Part shown: in pieces, positions 16,191-25,600 of the stretch
Position numbering within the stretch: the stretch's first letter is position 1
Layout: the number at the start of each line of letters is the position of its first letter
From: Phelpsiimicrobium sp043802125
GTDB taxonomy: Bacteria; Omnitrophota; Gorgyraeia; Velamenicoccales; Velamenicoccaceae
DNA: 34,057 bases
Direction of reading: 5' to 3'
Assembly (NCBI GenBank): GCA_043802125.1
Contig: JAZDLG010000020.1
Span: 1 to 34,057, forward strand
The notes under the pieces: generated by a model
What the model was told of the DNA's origin: nothing
Seen by the model: only the letters and a program-made list of their open reading frames with translations
Databases searched by the model: none
Made by a program: the position numbers and the translations under genes

Positions 16191-17019
16191 ATCCGAATGC
16201 CGCTGTTACTCCCCTGACAATATACTTCTGCATCAACAGGTACGCTATAATTATAGGCAGGGCTGTTATGGTCAACCCGGCCATCAAAAGCGGGTAATTA
16301 GTCAGAAACTCCCCTCGAAACATCATCAGCGCCCGTTGAAGAGGCATCAGGTTTTTACTGTCAAATATTATCATGGCCAGCAAATATTCGTTCCAGACAT
16401 TCAGGGCGTTAAAGATCACCACCACCGCGAGCATGGGCCGGGCTAAGGGCAGGGCCACATGCCGCCATAAACCTAACTTGGAACAGCCGTCTATGCGCGC
16501 GGCATCTTCAAGGTCTCTTGGCATCGTATCAAAAAATGTTTTCAGCAAAAATATGCTCGCGGAAAGCCCGACGTTTATCATGCAAAGGATATAACCCAGC
16601 GGGGTATCACGCAGGTGTAATTTATTCAACAAAACAAATAAAGCCACGAAACTCCCGGGGATAGGGATCATCATTGCCGCCATAAACATAATAAACAACA
16701 CCTTTCTTCCCGGAAACCGGAAACGCGCGAAAGCATACGCTGCCAAAGACGAAATAACAACTGTGCCGATAACCACGGATACCGTATAAAAGATAGTGTT
16801 AAAAAAATAACGGCCAAACCCGCCTTGGCGCCAGGCATTGATGTAATTTTCAAAATGGGCCTGGCGCGGAATTAAAGAAATATCCTTAAAGATCGTATCC
16901 TGGGTCTTCAGGCTTGAGAAAACCATCCATAATAACGGATAAAGACAGGTGACCGCGACACTGATAAGAAAGAGATGGATCAATAAATTCAAAGTCACCT
17001 TTTTAGCCTGATAATACAT
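16189..17019 (-). CDS. ABC sugar transporter permease, MalG type
   Basis: 276 residues with six predicted membrane helices. The start resembles LLIHLFLISVAVTCLYPLLWMVFSSLK, and the binding-protein-dependent transport signature (EAA loop) is ARDLEDAARIDGCSKLGLWRHVALPLARPML-like around 175-205. The C-terminus ends in LMQKYIVRGVTAAFG, the usual MalG-type finish (G-V-x-x-G-A-x-K/G). It lies three bases after the MalF-type gene. Together they form the membrane channel for oligosaccharides delivered by the lipoprotein encoded at 17910. No ATP-binding subunit is encoded nearby, so a shared MsmK/UgpC-like ATPase elsewhere is expected. Confidence 0.92.
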   Translation of the reverse strand: MYYQAKKVTLNLLIHLFLISVAVTCLYPLLWMVFSSLKTQDTIFKDISLIPRQAHFENYINAWRQGGFGRYFFNTIFYTVSVVIGTVVISSLAAYAFARFRFPGRKVLFIMFMAAMMIPIPGSFVALFVLLNKLHLRDTPLGYILCMINVGLSASIFLLKTFFDTMPRDLEDAARIDGCSKLGLWRHVALPLARPMLAVVVIFNALNVWNEYLLAMIIFDSKNLMPLQRALMMFRGEFLTNYPLLMAGLTITALPIIIAYLLMQKYIVRGVTAAFG

Positions 17020-17022
17020 CTT

Positions 17023-17913
17023 TTAAGCCTTTGCCCTTTTGGAAGACATATATTGGATAAAAGAAACAACTACCAGGATCATGCCAAAGGTAATGCCCTG
17101 GGCGCAGGCATAACCAAAACGCGATGAGTCACGCATTGAAGCCAAGATCCTTAATACCGGCACTGAAGTATGCCCCGCGAATTCTCCGCCCACAAGCCCG
17201 ATAATTAAAGCAAATACCTGCATTGTCCCTAATACCGTCAGGATCGCCACCAGCAATATTACCGGGACCATTAAAGGAATGGTGATCTTGCGAAAAGAAT
17301 TCCAGGCGCTTGCCCCGTCTACGCGCGCTGCTTCATAAAGCTCGCGCGGGATCGTCTGCAAACCAGCTAAGAAGATCAGAAACCCCCAGCCAAAACCTTT
17401 CCAGCAATGCACAATGGCAACAGTTGTAAGCGCGGTCTTGGGATCAGACAACCAGTTATGCATTAGACCAGGCAAGCCTATTGCCGCAAGCATACGGTTG
17501 ATCACATTCGCGCCGTCAATATCATTGATAATAAAACGCCCGGCCAGGCCTACGACGATCTCCGAGAGGACCGGTGGAATAAAAAATACCATCTTGTAAA
17601 AATTCTTCATGCGGATCTCGCGGTCGCACGCGACAGCCAATAAAAACGCCAGGATATTCTGAAAAGTAAGAGCAATAAGTGTAATGTAGCCGGCATTGCG
17701 CATTGCCTGCCACCAGATAGGGTCCTGAAAAAGTATTTCTTTGAAATTACCCCACCCCAAAGGAGTTGCGTCCTTAAGGGCACCGATGCCGTCCCAATCA
17801 AAAAAACTTAAATGGAAAATCTGGATAAAGGGATAGATATAGAATATAGAAAAGATCAAAACAGCCGGTAAAACAAATACGTAATTTTCTAGGGTAGTGG
17901 ATTTAAATCTCAT
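17023..17913 (-). CDS. ABC sugar transporter permease, MalF/UgpA type
   Basis: 296 residues with six membrane helices. It opens with YVFVLPAVLIFSIFYIYPFIQIFHLSFFDWDG, the typical N-terminus of this family. The EAA loop reads PRELYEAARVDGASAWNSFRKITIPLMVPVI, around 187-217. The first four bases of its start overlap the stop of the binding-protein gene (ATGA), so the three ABC genes are translationally coupled. Substrate choice is set by the binding protein; the neighbours suggest beta-linked oligosaccharides. Confidence 0.92.
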   Translation of the reverse strand: MRFKSTTLENYVFVLPAVLIFSIFYIYPFIQIFHLSFFDWDGIGALKDATPLGWGNFKEILFQDPIWWQAMRNAGYITLIALTFQNILAFLLAVACDREIRMKNFYKMVFFIPPVLSEIVVGLAGRFIINDIDGANVINRMLAAIGLPGLMHNWLSDPKTALTTVAIVHCWKGFGWGFLIFLAGLQTIPRELYEAARVDGASAWNSFRKITIPLMVPVILLVAILTVLGTMQVFALIIGLVGGEFAGHTSVPVLRILASMRDSSRFGYACAQGITFGMILVVVSFIQYMSSKRAKA

Positions 17914-19220
17914 AAACGCTTCTTAGCAAGTTCGCGCGCCTTAACCTTCTGCACCTCAGCCGCCACTTGTTCGGGAGTTTTCTCACCAATAATGATTGAC
18001 TGGATCCCTCTGTCTAATGTTTCAATTACCAAAGGAAATTCGGAAACCCCCCACATATTCGGATGAGTGGTTAACTCCATATCATCGGCAAACTGCGCCA
18101 GGATCGGAGAAATTTTTCCCAAGCACTCTTTATTCGCCGGTAAATTTGAGGTCGCTTGCGACAAATACGCCTGCTGATCACAATCGGTAAGCCATTTAAG
18201 GAATTTCACTGCCTCTTCTTTATTTTTTGAACGGGCATTGACCATAAAAGAGCTGACTGCTTCCCAGATGGCCATCGGATATTTATCCGAAGCCCTTGGC
18301 AAAAGCATAGCCGCATAATCTAAATTCGGGTTCATGCTGTGGTAAACATTGACGCACCAGGAGCCGTTGAAGGCAAATGCCGCGCGCTCATTGGCAAATG
18401 CCTGCTCTGCGGATTTATTGACCATGGTGACAATGCCGACTGCAAGCATCTTTTTGTCTGCCATCTCTTTAAATAAAGAAAATACCTTTATCCAATCAGG
18501 GTCTGAATACGGCACCTCGCCCTTCAGCGTCGCAAATACCTTATCAGGCCCCATGATATTAAATGCCAGGTTAGACGCGAAACAATCTATCATCCAGACT
18601 TCGCCCCAGCCGCTAACTAAGCCCTGAATACCCGCGGCGTTCAACTTTTCACAAGCAGCCACAAATTCCTCCCATGTGGCCGGGGGCTTATCGGGGTCAA
18701 GGCCTGCTTTGGAAAAAAGTTTCTTGTTATAAAGCATCTGTATGTTCATGACGTCAATGGGAACGCCGTAAATACCCACAGGAACTCCGAACTCATTACC
18801 CTCCCTGAATTCATTTACAGCCAGGGCCTTTTCAAAGATCATGTTTTTCCATGCAGCTGAATCTTTTTCCATCTCAGAAGTCAGGCTTGCCATATGCCCT
18901 GCCTTGACAAAAGCCGCGAAATCCCTCTTCTCTCCGAGAAGGCCGTAGATATCCGGAAGGGACTTTGCCTGAGCCGCGGCGCGCACCTTCTGCGAATAGG
19001 CGTCAGATGGGGCAAAAAGCTCAAAAATGACCTTGACTCCTGTTTTCTGCTCGTATCTTTTGGCTAATTCCTGAAAGGCCGCGTCCCTGTCGGTCATCCA
19101 ATGCCAGACGATGATCTTTTTTGAGGCTTGCGGCGCCACTGTTTGCGAGTTGCCGCAACCGCCAGATAAAATAACAAATGACGCAAACACCACAAGGTGT
19201 CTTAAAAAACTTCTTCTCAT
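17910..19220 (-). CDS. ABC sugar-binding lipoprotein (extracellular solute-binding family 1)
   Basis: About 436 residues from the ATG at 19220, preceded by GGGAGAGAA. A TTG at 19241 would add seven residues but lies in a repeat. The N-terminus is a lipoprotein signal (FLRHLVVFASFVILSGGC, Cys 22; the -3 position is Ser, slightly atypical). The mature part has the family 1 landmarks: KIIVWHWMTDRDAAFQELAKRYEQKTGVKVIFE, then YNKKLFSKAGLDPDKPPATWEEFVAACEKL and NERAAFAFNGSWCV. Also present is EAVKFLKWLTDCDQQAYLSQ. It captures oligosaccharides for the MalF/MalG-type permeases with which it overlaps. Confidence 0.92.
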   Translation of the reverse strand: MRRSFLRHLVVFASFVILSGGCGNSQTVAPQASKKIIVWHWMTDRDAAFQELAKRYEQKTGVKVIFELFAPSDAYSQKVRAAAQAKSLPDIYGLLGEKRDFAAFVKAGHMASLTSEMEKDSAAWKNMIFEKALAVNEFREGNEFGVPVGIYGVPIDVMNIQMLYNKKLFSKAGLDPDKPPATWEEFVAACEKLNAAGIQGLVSGWGEVWMIDCFASNLAFNIMGPDKVFATLKGEVPYSDPDWIKVFSLFKEMADKKMLAVGIVTMVNKSAEQAFANERAAFAFNGSWCVNVYHSMNPNLDYAAMLLPRASDKYPMAIWEAVSSFMVNARSKNKEEAVKFLKWLTDCDQQAYLSQATSNLPANKECLGKISPILAQFADDMELTTHPNMWGVSEFPLVIETLDRGIQSIIIGEKTPEQVAAEVQKVKARELAKKRL

Positions 19221-19239
19221 TTCTCTCCCTATGCCTCCC

Positions 19240-19274
19240 AATGAGACAAACTGTACAGAACACTTTGTCTCATT
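19240..19274. repeat. 35-bp palindromic element, copy 1 (intergenic)
   Basis: Perfect 11-base arms AATGAGACAAA/TTTGTCTCATT around a 13-base loop. It spans the stop codon of the GH94 gene and the start of the gap before the binding-protein gene. A second copy of the same length with the same outer arms lies inside the giant frame at 22842-22876. Here it could act as a transcription attenuator between GH94 and the ABC genes. Confidence 0.75.
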
Positions 19275-21738
19275 AGCCCATGACGACGCGGACCTTGTGC
19301 GTCTTGCCGTCGCCGATAGCCTTGACTAAATTGCCTTCTATCGGCCTATTATCCACATATATCTCTTTCACGCCTTTTTCAACACCATTAGGATTTTCTA
19401 TATCAACTTCATACACATCGCCTCTGAAAGGCCGCCTCATAGAACATTTCTTCCAGTGAGAAGGCACGCATGGGTCTATGCGCAGGCCTTCGTAATCGCG
19501 GCGCACACCCATAAGCCATTCTGTCGCGGCCATAAAAGCCCAACCCGACGTGCCTGTTATCCAGGTAAACTGGCCTTCGCCGTAACGATACGGGTTCTCA
19601 GGGCCTACGAGATACTCTGCATAAACATAAGGCTCTGCCTTATATAAGTCATAGTTTTTCTGCTTGTTTGGCATGATCTTGATCATGGACTCGTAAGCCT
19701 TGTTGCCTCGGCCGGCCATGCAATAAGCGACGATAAGAAAGTGCGCGGCATGACAAAAAACAGCCGCGTTCTCTTTTGTGCCTTCGGAAAACATACTGAT
19801 GCGGCCCAATTCCGGACGGAACTTAGTAAAGGCCGGATAGAACATGGCTAAGCCGTGAGGCCCGTCTAAATATTTATCGCAGGACTTCAAGACCTTCGCA
19901 AGGCGCTCGCCTTCGGCAATGCCTGCAAGAATAGCCCAGGCCTGACTCATAATAAATATCTTTCCTTCGTCATATGCTTTGACGCCGTAAGGTACGCCGT
20001 CGTCCGTAAACCCGCGCGTGTACCAGTCGCCGTCCCATGCCACGGCATTTACTCTTTCTGCCATGGTCTTTGCCTTATCCAAAAACTCATTGGCCCTTTC
20101 TTTGTCGCCGACGAGTTGAGAAAGTTCGGCAAAATATTTCTGAGAGCGCGCCAGGGCCTGGGCAAGCCAGACGCTTTCGCCTTTGTGCTTTTTACCGGCG
20201 GCGTCAATGGCGTCATTCCAATCCGCGTGCCCTATTTTAGGCAGGCCGCGTTCCCCTGCGTCGTTAAAGCAAAAATTAAGATTTTTCTCCAAGTGCTCAA
20301 AAAGAGTGCCTTCTCCGTCGGTTTGAGGGCCGCCTTTGTGATCATGGTCTATCTCCCAGCCCCCCACCCACTTGTCTTTTAAATACGGAATATATTCTTT
20401 TAAAATGTCTTTGTCGCCTGTCTCCTGGATATAAGCGCGCACTGTCGCGGTAAGCCATATCTGATGGTCTTTATTGGGGCGGTGTTGATTGGGCCCGGCT
20501 GTATCCGACCAACCCGGGGCTGATGTGCCGTCTTTACGTATAAGCGAGGCGATCTGCAGGATCCTTTTGCGCGTTAGCCCGCAATTGATGGAAGCGATGG
20601 ACTCGGAGTCCTGACAGGAATCGCGATAGCCTCTCCCGCCGGAACCTTCATGATAAAACGACGGAGAGCGCGACCAGAGATTACACATATAGACCTGATA
20701 CTTTACCCAGACATTGATCATCGTGTCAAAATCGCTGTCCGGGGTCTTGACTGTGACGTTGCCGACAATACGATCTTTCCATAGGGCCCTGGTATCTTCC
20801 AAGGCCTTCTTTACAACATCCAAATCCCTGTATTTAGTGACGAGTTTAACGGCATTGCTCTGGCCTTCGGTCGCGCCTAAAATAACTACGAATTCTTTTG
20901 TCTGTTTGGGGCCTAATTTAACAACATGCTTAAAACATCCTATGCCGTCTTCGCCGGAGCAAAGGGGTGAATTCTTAAACTTACCGCTTAAAATAGCGTC
21001 GGGCGAGGCCTCGGTATTATAGCGGCCCAGAAACTCCTCTTTACGCGTCGCGTACCCTTTGACTTCAAGGTTAGTGGCAAAGAAAGAGTAACTTTTGAAT
21101 TCCTTGATATTCATGCCCTGCCAAAACGCGGTCTTCCAACCAAAGATCAGATTATGCGTCTCGTCAAACCACATGCGGTTATATAGATTCATTATGTTTC
21201 GGTAACGCAGTTCTTCGTGGTAATCTCCGACGAGCCATTCCACATAAGGATAGAGCTCCAGCTTCTTTTCTTTATTTGATTCGTTAGTCAGTGAGACGAG
21301 CCAGAGTTCGCAATCGTCGTCAACTGGCACAAAATAGGTGACCTGCGACTTAATAGAATTATTTCCCGAAGTGATAGTAGTGTAACCTAAGCCATGACGG
21401 CATTCATAGAAGTCAGGCTCAACTCGCAATGGCTGATAGGTCAGCGACCAGATCTTGGCGGTTTGTGGTTTGCGGTTAGCGCCTGCCTGCCGGTCAGGCG
21501 AGGTTTTCAATTCTCGGGCATAAATATAACGTCCCGGCCTGTCGAAATTTTTATAATCAGGCGCCCATCTTAATATCCTGTCCGTGCGGCTATCCCTAAA
21601 GAAACTGTATCCGCCGGCTGTCTGCGAGATGATGGCGCAATATTTTTCGTTGCTCAGATAATTGATCCAAGGGGTGGGTGTTTCCGGAGAATTAATGACA
21701 AATTCGGTTCCGTCAGGAGAAAAATGTCCGTATTTCAT
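19273..21738 (-). CDS. GH94 glycoside phosphorylase (cellobiose/cellodextrin phosphorylase-like)
   Basis: 821 residues, no signal peptide, so cytoplasmic. The N-terminal beta-sandwich begins MKYGHFSPDGTEFVINSPETPTPWINYLSN, with GGYSFFRDSRTDRILRW. The barrel carries YRDSCQDSESI, then GLPKIGHADWNDAIDAAGK (about 495-512), where the Asp of DWND is the general acid. It also has SVWLAQALARSQKYFAEL, and the C-terminus has YEGLRIDPCVPSHWKKCSMRRPFRGDVYEVDIENP. Enzymes of this family split beta-linked disaccharides or oligosaccharides with phosphate to give a sugar 1-phosphate. An insertion near residues 78-96 (KTSPDRQAGANRKPQTAK) interrupts a conserved turn and is encoded by a palindromic repeat. First gene of the sugar operon, behind its own promoter. 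Confidence 0.92.
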   Translation of the reverse strand: MKYGHFSPDGTEFVINSPETPTPWINYLSNEKYCAIISQTAGGYSFFRDSRTDRILRWAPDYKNFDRPGRYIYARELKTSPDRQAGANRKPQTAKIWSLTYQPLRVEPDFYECRHGLGYTTITSGNNSIKSQVTYFVPVDDDCELWLVSLTNESNKEKKLELYPYVEWLVGDYHEELRYRNIMNLYNRMWFDETHNLIFGWKTAFWQGMNIKEFKSYSFFATNLEVKGYATRKEEFLGRYNTEASPDAILSGKFKNSPLCSGEDGIGCFKHVVKLGPKQTKEFVVILGATEGQSNAVKLVTKYRDLDVVKKALEDTRALWKDRIVGNVTVKTPDSDFDTMINVWVKYQVYMCNLWSRSPSFYHEGSGGRGYRDSCQDSESIASINCGLTRKRILQIASLIRKDGTSAPGWSDTAGPNQHRPNKDHQIWLTATVRAYIQETGDKDILKEYIPYLKDKWVGGWEIDHDHKGGPQTDGEGTLFEHLEKNLNFCFNDAGERGLPKIGHADWNDAIDAAGKKHKGESVWLAQALARSQKYFAELSQLVGDKERANEFLDKAKTMAERVNAVAWDGDWYTRGFTDDGVPYGVKAYDEGKIFIMSQAWAILAGIAEGERLAKVLKSCDKYLDGPHGLAMFYPAFTKFRPELGRISMFSEGTKENAAVFCHAAHFLIVAYCMAGRGNKAYESMIKIMPNKQKNYDLYKAEPYVYAEYLVGPENPYRYGEGQFTWITGTSGWAFMAATEWLMGVRRDYEGLRIDPCVPSHWKKCSMRRPFRGDVYEVDIENPNGVEKGVKEIYVDNRPIEGNLVKAIGDGKTHKVRVVMG
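21481..21500. repeat. GC-rich palindromic repeat fragment inside the GH94 gene
   Basis: GCCTGCCTGCCGG, the same left arm as the intergenic palindrome at 3304-3325, is followed by an imperfect right arm (TCAGGCG). It encodes the SPDRQAG part of an insertion in GH94 and keeps the reading frame. Confidence 0.6.
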
Positions 21739-21771
21739 TAATTTTGCCTATTTTTTCTATAACCTATTGGT

Positions 21772-21788
21772 ATCTATGGAAAATAGAT
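21772..21788 (-). promoter_or_regulatory. Candidate operator upstream of GH94
   Basis: Perfect 6-base arms ATCTAT/ATAGAT around five bases, located just downstream of the -10 box. A looser dyad around ACCTATTGGT (about 21762-21771) adjoins it. The position fits a repressor site for a LacI or ROK protein, but neither repressor's site is known here. Confidence 0.35.
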
Positions 21789-21794
21789 TTCAAA

Positions 21795-21823
21795 AGTCTA
21801 ACATAACGGCCCATAGAGGTCAA
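21795..21823 (-). promoter_or_regulatory. Sigma70-type promoter of the sugar operon
   Basis: On the minus strand TTGACC (21823-21818) and TAGACT (21800-21795) are spaced by 17 bases, giving a leader of about 50 bases before the GH94 ATG. It is the only good promoter seen upstream of the eleven-gene run. Confidence 0.5.
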
Positions 21824-21868
21824 GCACTAAAATGTATTTTTTTAACGCCTCTTTTGTACTAAAAACAG

Positions 21869-22249
21869 CTATACCCCATCCCACCAATGCTGCCTAAACT
21901 CCTGGGGATGATTAAGGGATACGTATTCAACAAGGCTCTGCTTATAGCAATCTCTAATGTTCCTAAATACAACTCCTGTAACATAGTTACATCCCTCTTC
22001 AAAATCGCATGCTGGCTTCTGCCATACTACATCAGCATCAACGCACATAGAATTATTGCTATCTCCTGCAGGCACATCCAACATCAACTCAAGCTTATCC
22101 CCCGGCCTGTGCCTCTCTACCATGGCAAGCTTTGCTCCAAACAAACTCAGATCCCTGGTCATGGCTGAGCTTTCCGTATGTCTGGATAAGCCCACATAAC
22201 GCACTGGCAAGATTATGTTCCACCGAACCGCTTTCCTGTTTTCAATCAT
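21869..22249 (-). CDS. PilZ-domain protein A
   Basis: 126 residues made of one PilZ domain. The c-di-GMP-binding motifs are both present: RKAVR (R5-x3-R9) and RDLSLFGAKL, with D33, S35 and G38 giving DxSxxG. The rest has the beta-barrel pattern GDKLELMLDVP...VDADVVWQKP...YVTGVVFRNI. It probably binds c-di-GMP and modulates a partner not encoded here. It overlaps the upstream PilZ gene by eight bases (ATGATTGA), a typical coupled pair. Confidence 0.88.
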   Translation of the reverse strand: MIENRKAVRWNIILPVRYVGLSRHTESSAMTRDLSLFGAKLAMVERHRPGDKLELMLDVPAGDSNNSMCVDADVVWQKPACDFEEGCNYVTGVVFRNIRDCYKQSLVEYVSLNHPQEFRQHWWDGV

Positions 22250-22631
22250 AAACGCCTCCTAACTTTAATATCCGCGACAAACTCATCAGGCGCGGCCTGT
22301 CAAAAGCAACACCTACTCGGCAAGACGCGTCCAATTGATTGGACCATACGACTTTACCTAAGAGATGCAGCGGTTCAAAGCCGTCGGGCAGATCCACCCA
22401 CATTTCCAACGGCGTCCTGGGCTTAAGCTCACGGCTAAACTCAGCGCCTATGCCTCCGCCGCCGATGTCTTTACAGACACCGCCTCCTTTCTCTCCGACT
22501 TTCAAGTCTTTAAACCTTACAGGTACATCGTTTAAAGCAAAACGGCAAAAGACCCTGCTGTCCTCATCTGACCTGCTATTGCAGGATTCACTTTGCAAGA
22601 TCTCAAGCTCTTTTCTTTTTGCTTTAGCCAT
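22242..22631 (-). CDS. PilZ-domain protein B
   Basis: About 129 residues from the ATG at 22631, which has GGGGGAGG six bases upstream; a GTG two codons earlier is possible. The PilZ RxxxR motif is RVFCR. The second motif is altered, reading KDIGGGGIGAEF, so the usual Ser of DxSxxG is Gly. The barrel continues with PLEMWVDLPDGFEPLHLLGKVVWSN and CRVGVAFDRP. Nucleotide binding may be weakened or the protein may work as a heterodimer with PilZ protein A, which has the full motif. First gene of a two-gene unit. Confidence 0.85.
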   Translation of the reverse strand: MAKAKRKELEILQSESCNSRSDEDSRVFCRFALNDVPVRFKDLKVGEKGGGVCKDIGGGGIGAEFSRELKPRTPLEMWVDLPDGFEPLHLLGKVVWSNQLDASCRVGVAFDRPRLMSLSRILKLGGVYD

Positions 22632-22649
22632 ACACACCTCCCCCCGTAC

Positions 22650-22677
22650 ATTATACTTTACTTAACGCCAATGTTAA
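22650..22677 (-). promoter_or_regulatory. Promoter of the PilZ gene pair
   Basis: On the minus strand TTAACA (22677-22672) and a perfect TATAAT (22655-22650) are 16 bases apart. The -35 box lies within the last codons of the giant frame. The leader would be very short (about 12 bases) but keeps the ribosome-binding site. Confidence 0.5.
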
Positions 22678-25600
22678 ACAAATGAACTGTTACATTTTGA
22701 GTCAGACTACTTTTGTAACACCCCACCTCCTTTCCTGTTGACCTTTCCAGATAGCGCAGCCATTTCTGCTGCTTAACATACTCCTCAAAAGAAACTCTTA
22801 CCGCCTCATCCATCACCGGCGAACTCGCGCCATGCCGACCGAATGAGACAAACTGTCCTGCTTGATCTGTCTCATTGGCCAGCGGCGAGGAGACGGGATT
22901 GTCTCCGTTACTTTCCGGACGGGTGGTCGTTGAGCGTCTGCGGAATATTTTAGGAACACCGTATCCTCTGGGTACATAACGAAACGGATGAGCATACACG
23001 TGGCCATTAACGCCAAATTTCGATTCAACCCGGCCATCCTCTCTAATCATTCCAAAATGAGTTGCGCTTACATAACGATCATCGTCAAAATAAATTACTA
23101 AATCGCTAGGCTGGCGTTTATTTTGAGCCACCTCAAAGAAATCTCCTTTTATCTTTTTTACCGAAACACGACGTTCGAATCCAAAAAATTGAGCGATATA
23201 ATCCTCACAATCAAAATAATCCGGGAATTCGCTGTTGTTGTGTAGTATCGACACGCCTGGAAAATGTCCGATTTTATCCCACCTCAACGGATCATTCCAA
23301 TCAGAAAGGATCTTATTAATTAAAGCGATAATTTCCTCATCCACAAGTGCTCTGAGAAAATCTCTTGCTGACTCTAATGCCGAGCTATCTTCCGACACTA
23401 TTTTGAAACAAGAAGGCCTGCCTTCAAGCGCATTAGCCATATCTTTAATTGTTTCAGGGGCAATTTTTGTTCCTGCCGGCCCGTGCATCACTTCCAGCGC
23501 TATTATGCGATACCCTTCCTTGGTCTTAACCAAATAAGGAGAACCTGAGTCTCCGTTCTCATCTTCAGCTCCGAACAAAATAACCATATCCTGAACTCCT
23601 ATAAGATGACCGCTGGATACTGTATCCTTACTGCCGCTAACCAGAACAGCCAAATCTCCATCTTTGAACTCAGATGCAAAACTTAAAGGAACAAGTTTTT
23701 CAACTTTTAGGTCTTGTTTCTCTATCGCAATTATGGCCAGGTCAGCGCGCAAAGGAGAAAAAAATACTTCTTTATGCCTCATAATCACATTAGCAATCCC
23801 TATCTCCTTAGGATCAGTTTCATTGGTCATCAACATAACACATTCATGATTTTCGACGACATGGGTATTGGTCAAAAGCAGATAATGGGTATCGGTTTCG
23901 TAAACCGCTGTTGCGCTACCCCCTCCAACAACAGAAACAATTCTAAATAAAAATTCTTCTTGATTCTTGAGATGCTTAAATTCATTCTCTAACGCTTCTC
24001 GCATAGTCTCTTTTCTCGGCGCCTCAGGAAGAATGTTGTAAAATTTCTTTACTGTACCCGCAATATCTTCCCTCGGTGCGACCGTATGCAGCATCTCCCT
24101 AATCTTCAAATGGCTAAGTCCGTATTGATGTAATAAGTCGATAAGCGAATCTATGCCAGATGCCTCATTAATTAATCTCTCGCTCCTCTCTTTTAAGTCT
24201 TCCAAATTTCCATAGGGAGTAATCGCCTCCAAAATAGAAGTGATAAAAAATCCGTTCTTCATTTGTTGATTAAGCTTCCCAGCAAGATAGAGAAGTACGG
24301 GCGCCTTCTCTTTAATGTTATCTGTAAAAAGAAAATAGGAAATTACTCTCCGGACGAAGTGCCGGTCGTTAATAATTTTCTCAAGGTAACGCACCAGTAA
24401 TGTGAGTTCATTAGCGGCAGTAATAATCCCCTGAGCTATTTGTCCAAGAGGATCTTTAAGCACGATCTTTAAGACTATATGTTCTATAAAAACCGTGGCC
24501 ATCCCTTCCTGCTTGAGGCGCCTGGCGAGTTCCTCAACAATTAGGAACCTCTCTTTAGCGTCATCTCGTTCACACAGCCATAACATCAAGGAAGTTATCG
24601 CTCCAGGAAGCCCTATCTCCTCAAATGTATTTTGAATCAAAGTTAGAAGATGGCCGGAATAATCCCTGTTAGTTTTTATCTCCGGCGCCACCGGCGAGGC
24701 GGCGGTGATAGCGTTTAGTGTGAAGTGTTTAGCGATTAGGGGAACTACGAGTGAATCGGGAATTTGAGCGGATAGAGAAAGGCTGGCTACAGGGTAAATA
24801 ACGCCAAAAGTTAAAGATATCGGCGGACCGCGTTGGGCCATGCGGTTGAAATATTTTTCCACCTCTCCCGCGTCAAATCTGTTCCTGGTGACCTGGTGAC
24901 CTTGTGACTTTGTGACTTTGCGACTTTGCGACTTTGAAAACGCCAGCGGCGAGGAGGCGGGGCTAAGCTTTTTTAGGCGATAAATTTTCTCCCCGCCTGA
25001 TGCCCTTTCTAGCGTAATTTCCTTACAAGTCTTGGCTAGCTTATTTAAATCTACGCGCCTTTGGGTCAGATTTACCCAGGGTATCTCAGGATGAGCCCGC
25101 AAAATTCCGGTATAGATCCTCGCAGTGATAAACCCGTTTTCTTTTAAATATTTTTTGGCCAATTCAATACGCAACTCATTATTTTTCATATTGTTTTCGG
25201 AATATAGACTGCCAAGAGGTGAGCTGGAGAATCCTGAAGGCGACCCTGCCAAAGCCTGAGACCTAATTAATCGCTCTAATTCTTGAACTGAAGATTTCAT
25301 ATTAGCATCGTCATTCAGTTTAGGATTTAGATTTGCGCATTCCTGCAAAAATGCCAGGATATTTTTTCCCACATCAAGGCCGAACTCAATAAGGACCCCT
25401 GAGAATCTGCTGATATAATAAGGCAAAGACTCTTCTCTGCTCAGCCTTTCAATCATTTGGCGCATTTCTTTATTTTGAGATGTCTTATAATAGTAATAGC
25501 AAAGCCCGATTTCAGCATATAGATCATTACCTAAATACTTCAACCTTCTCTGCAGAGCTTTCACTTTATGCTCATCGGGAATTCTCATTTGTAAAAGCCT

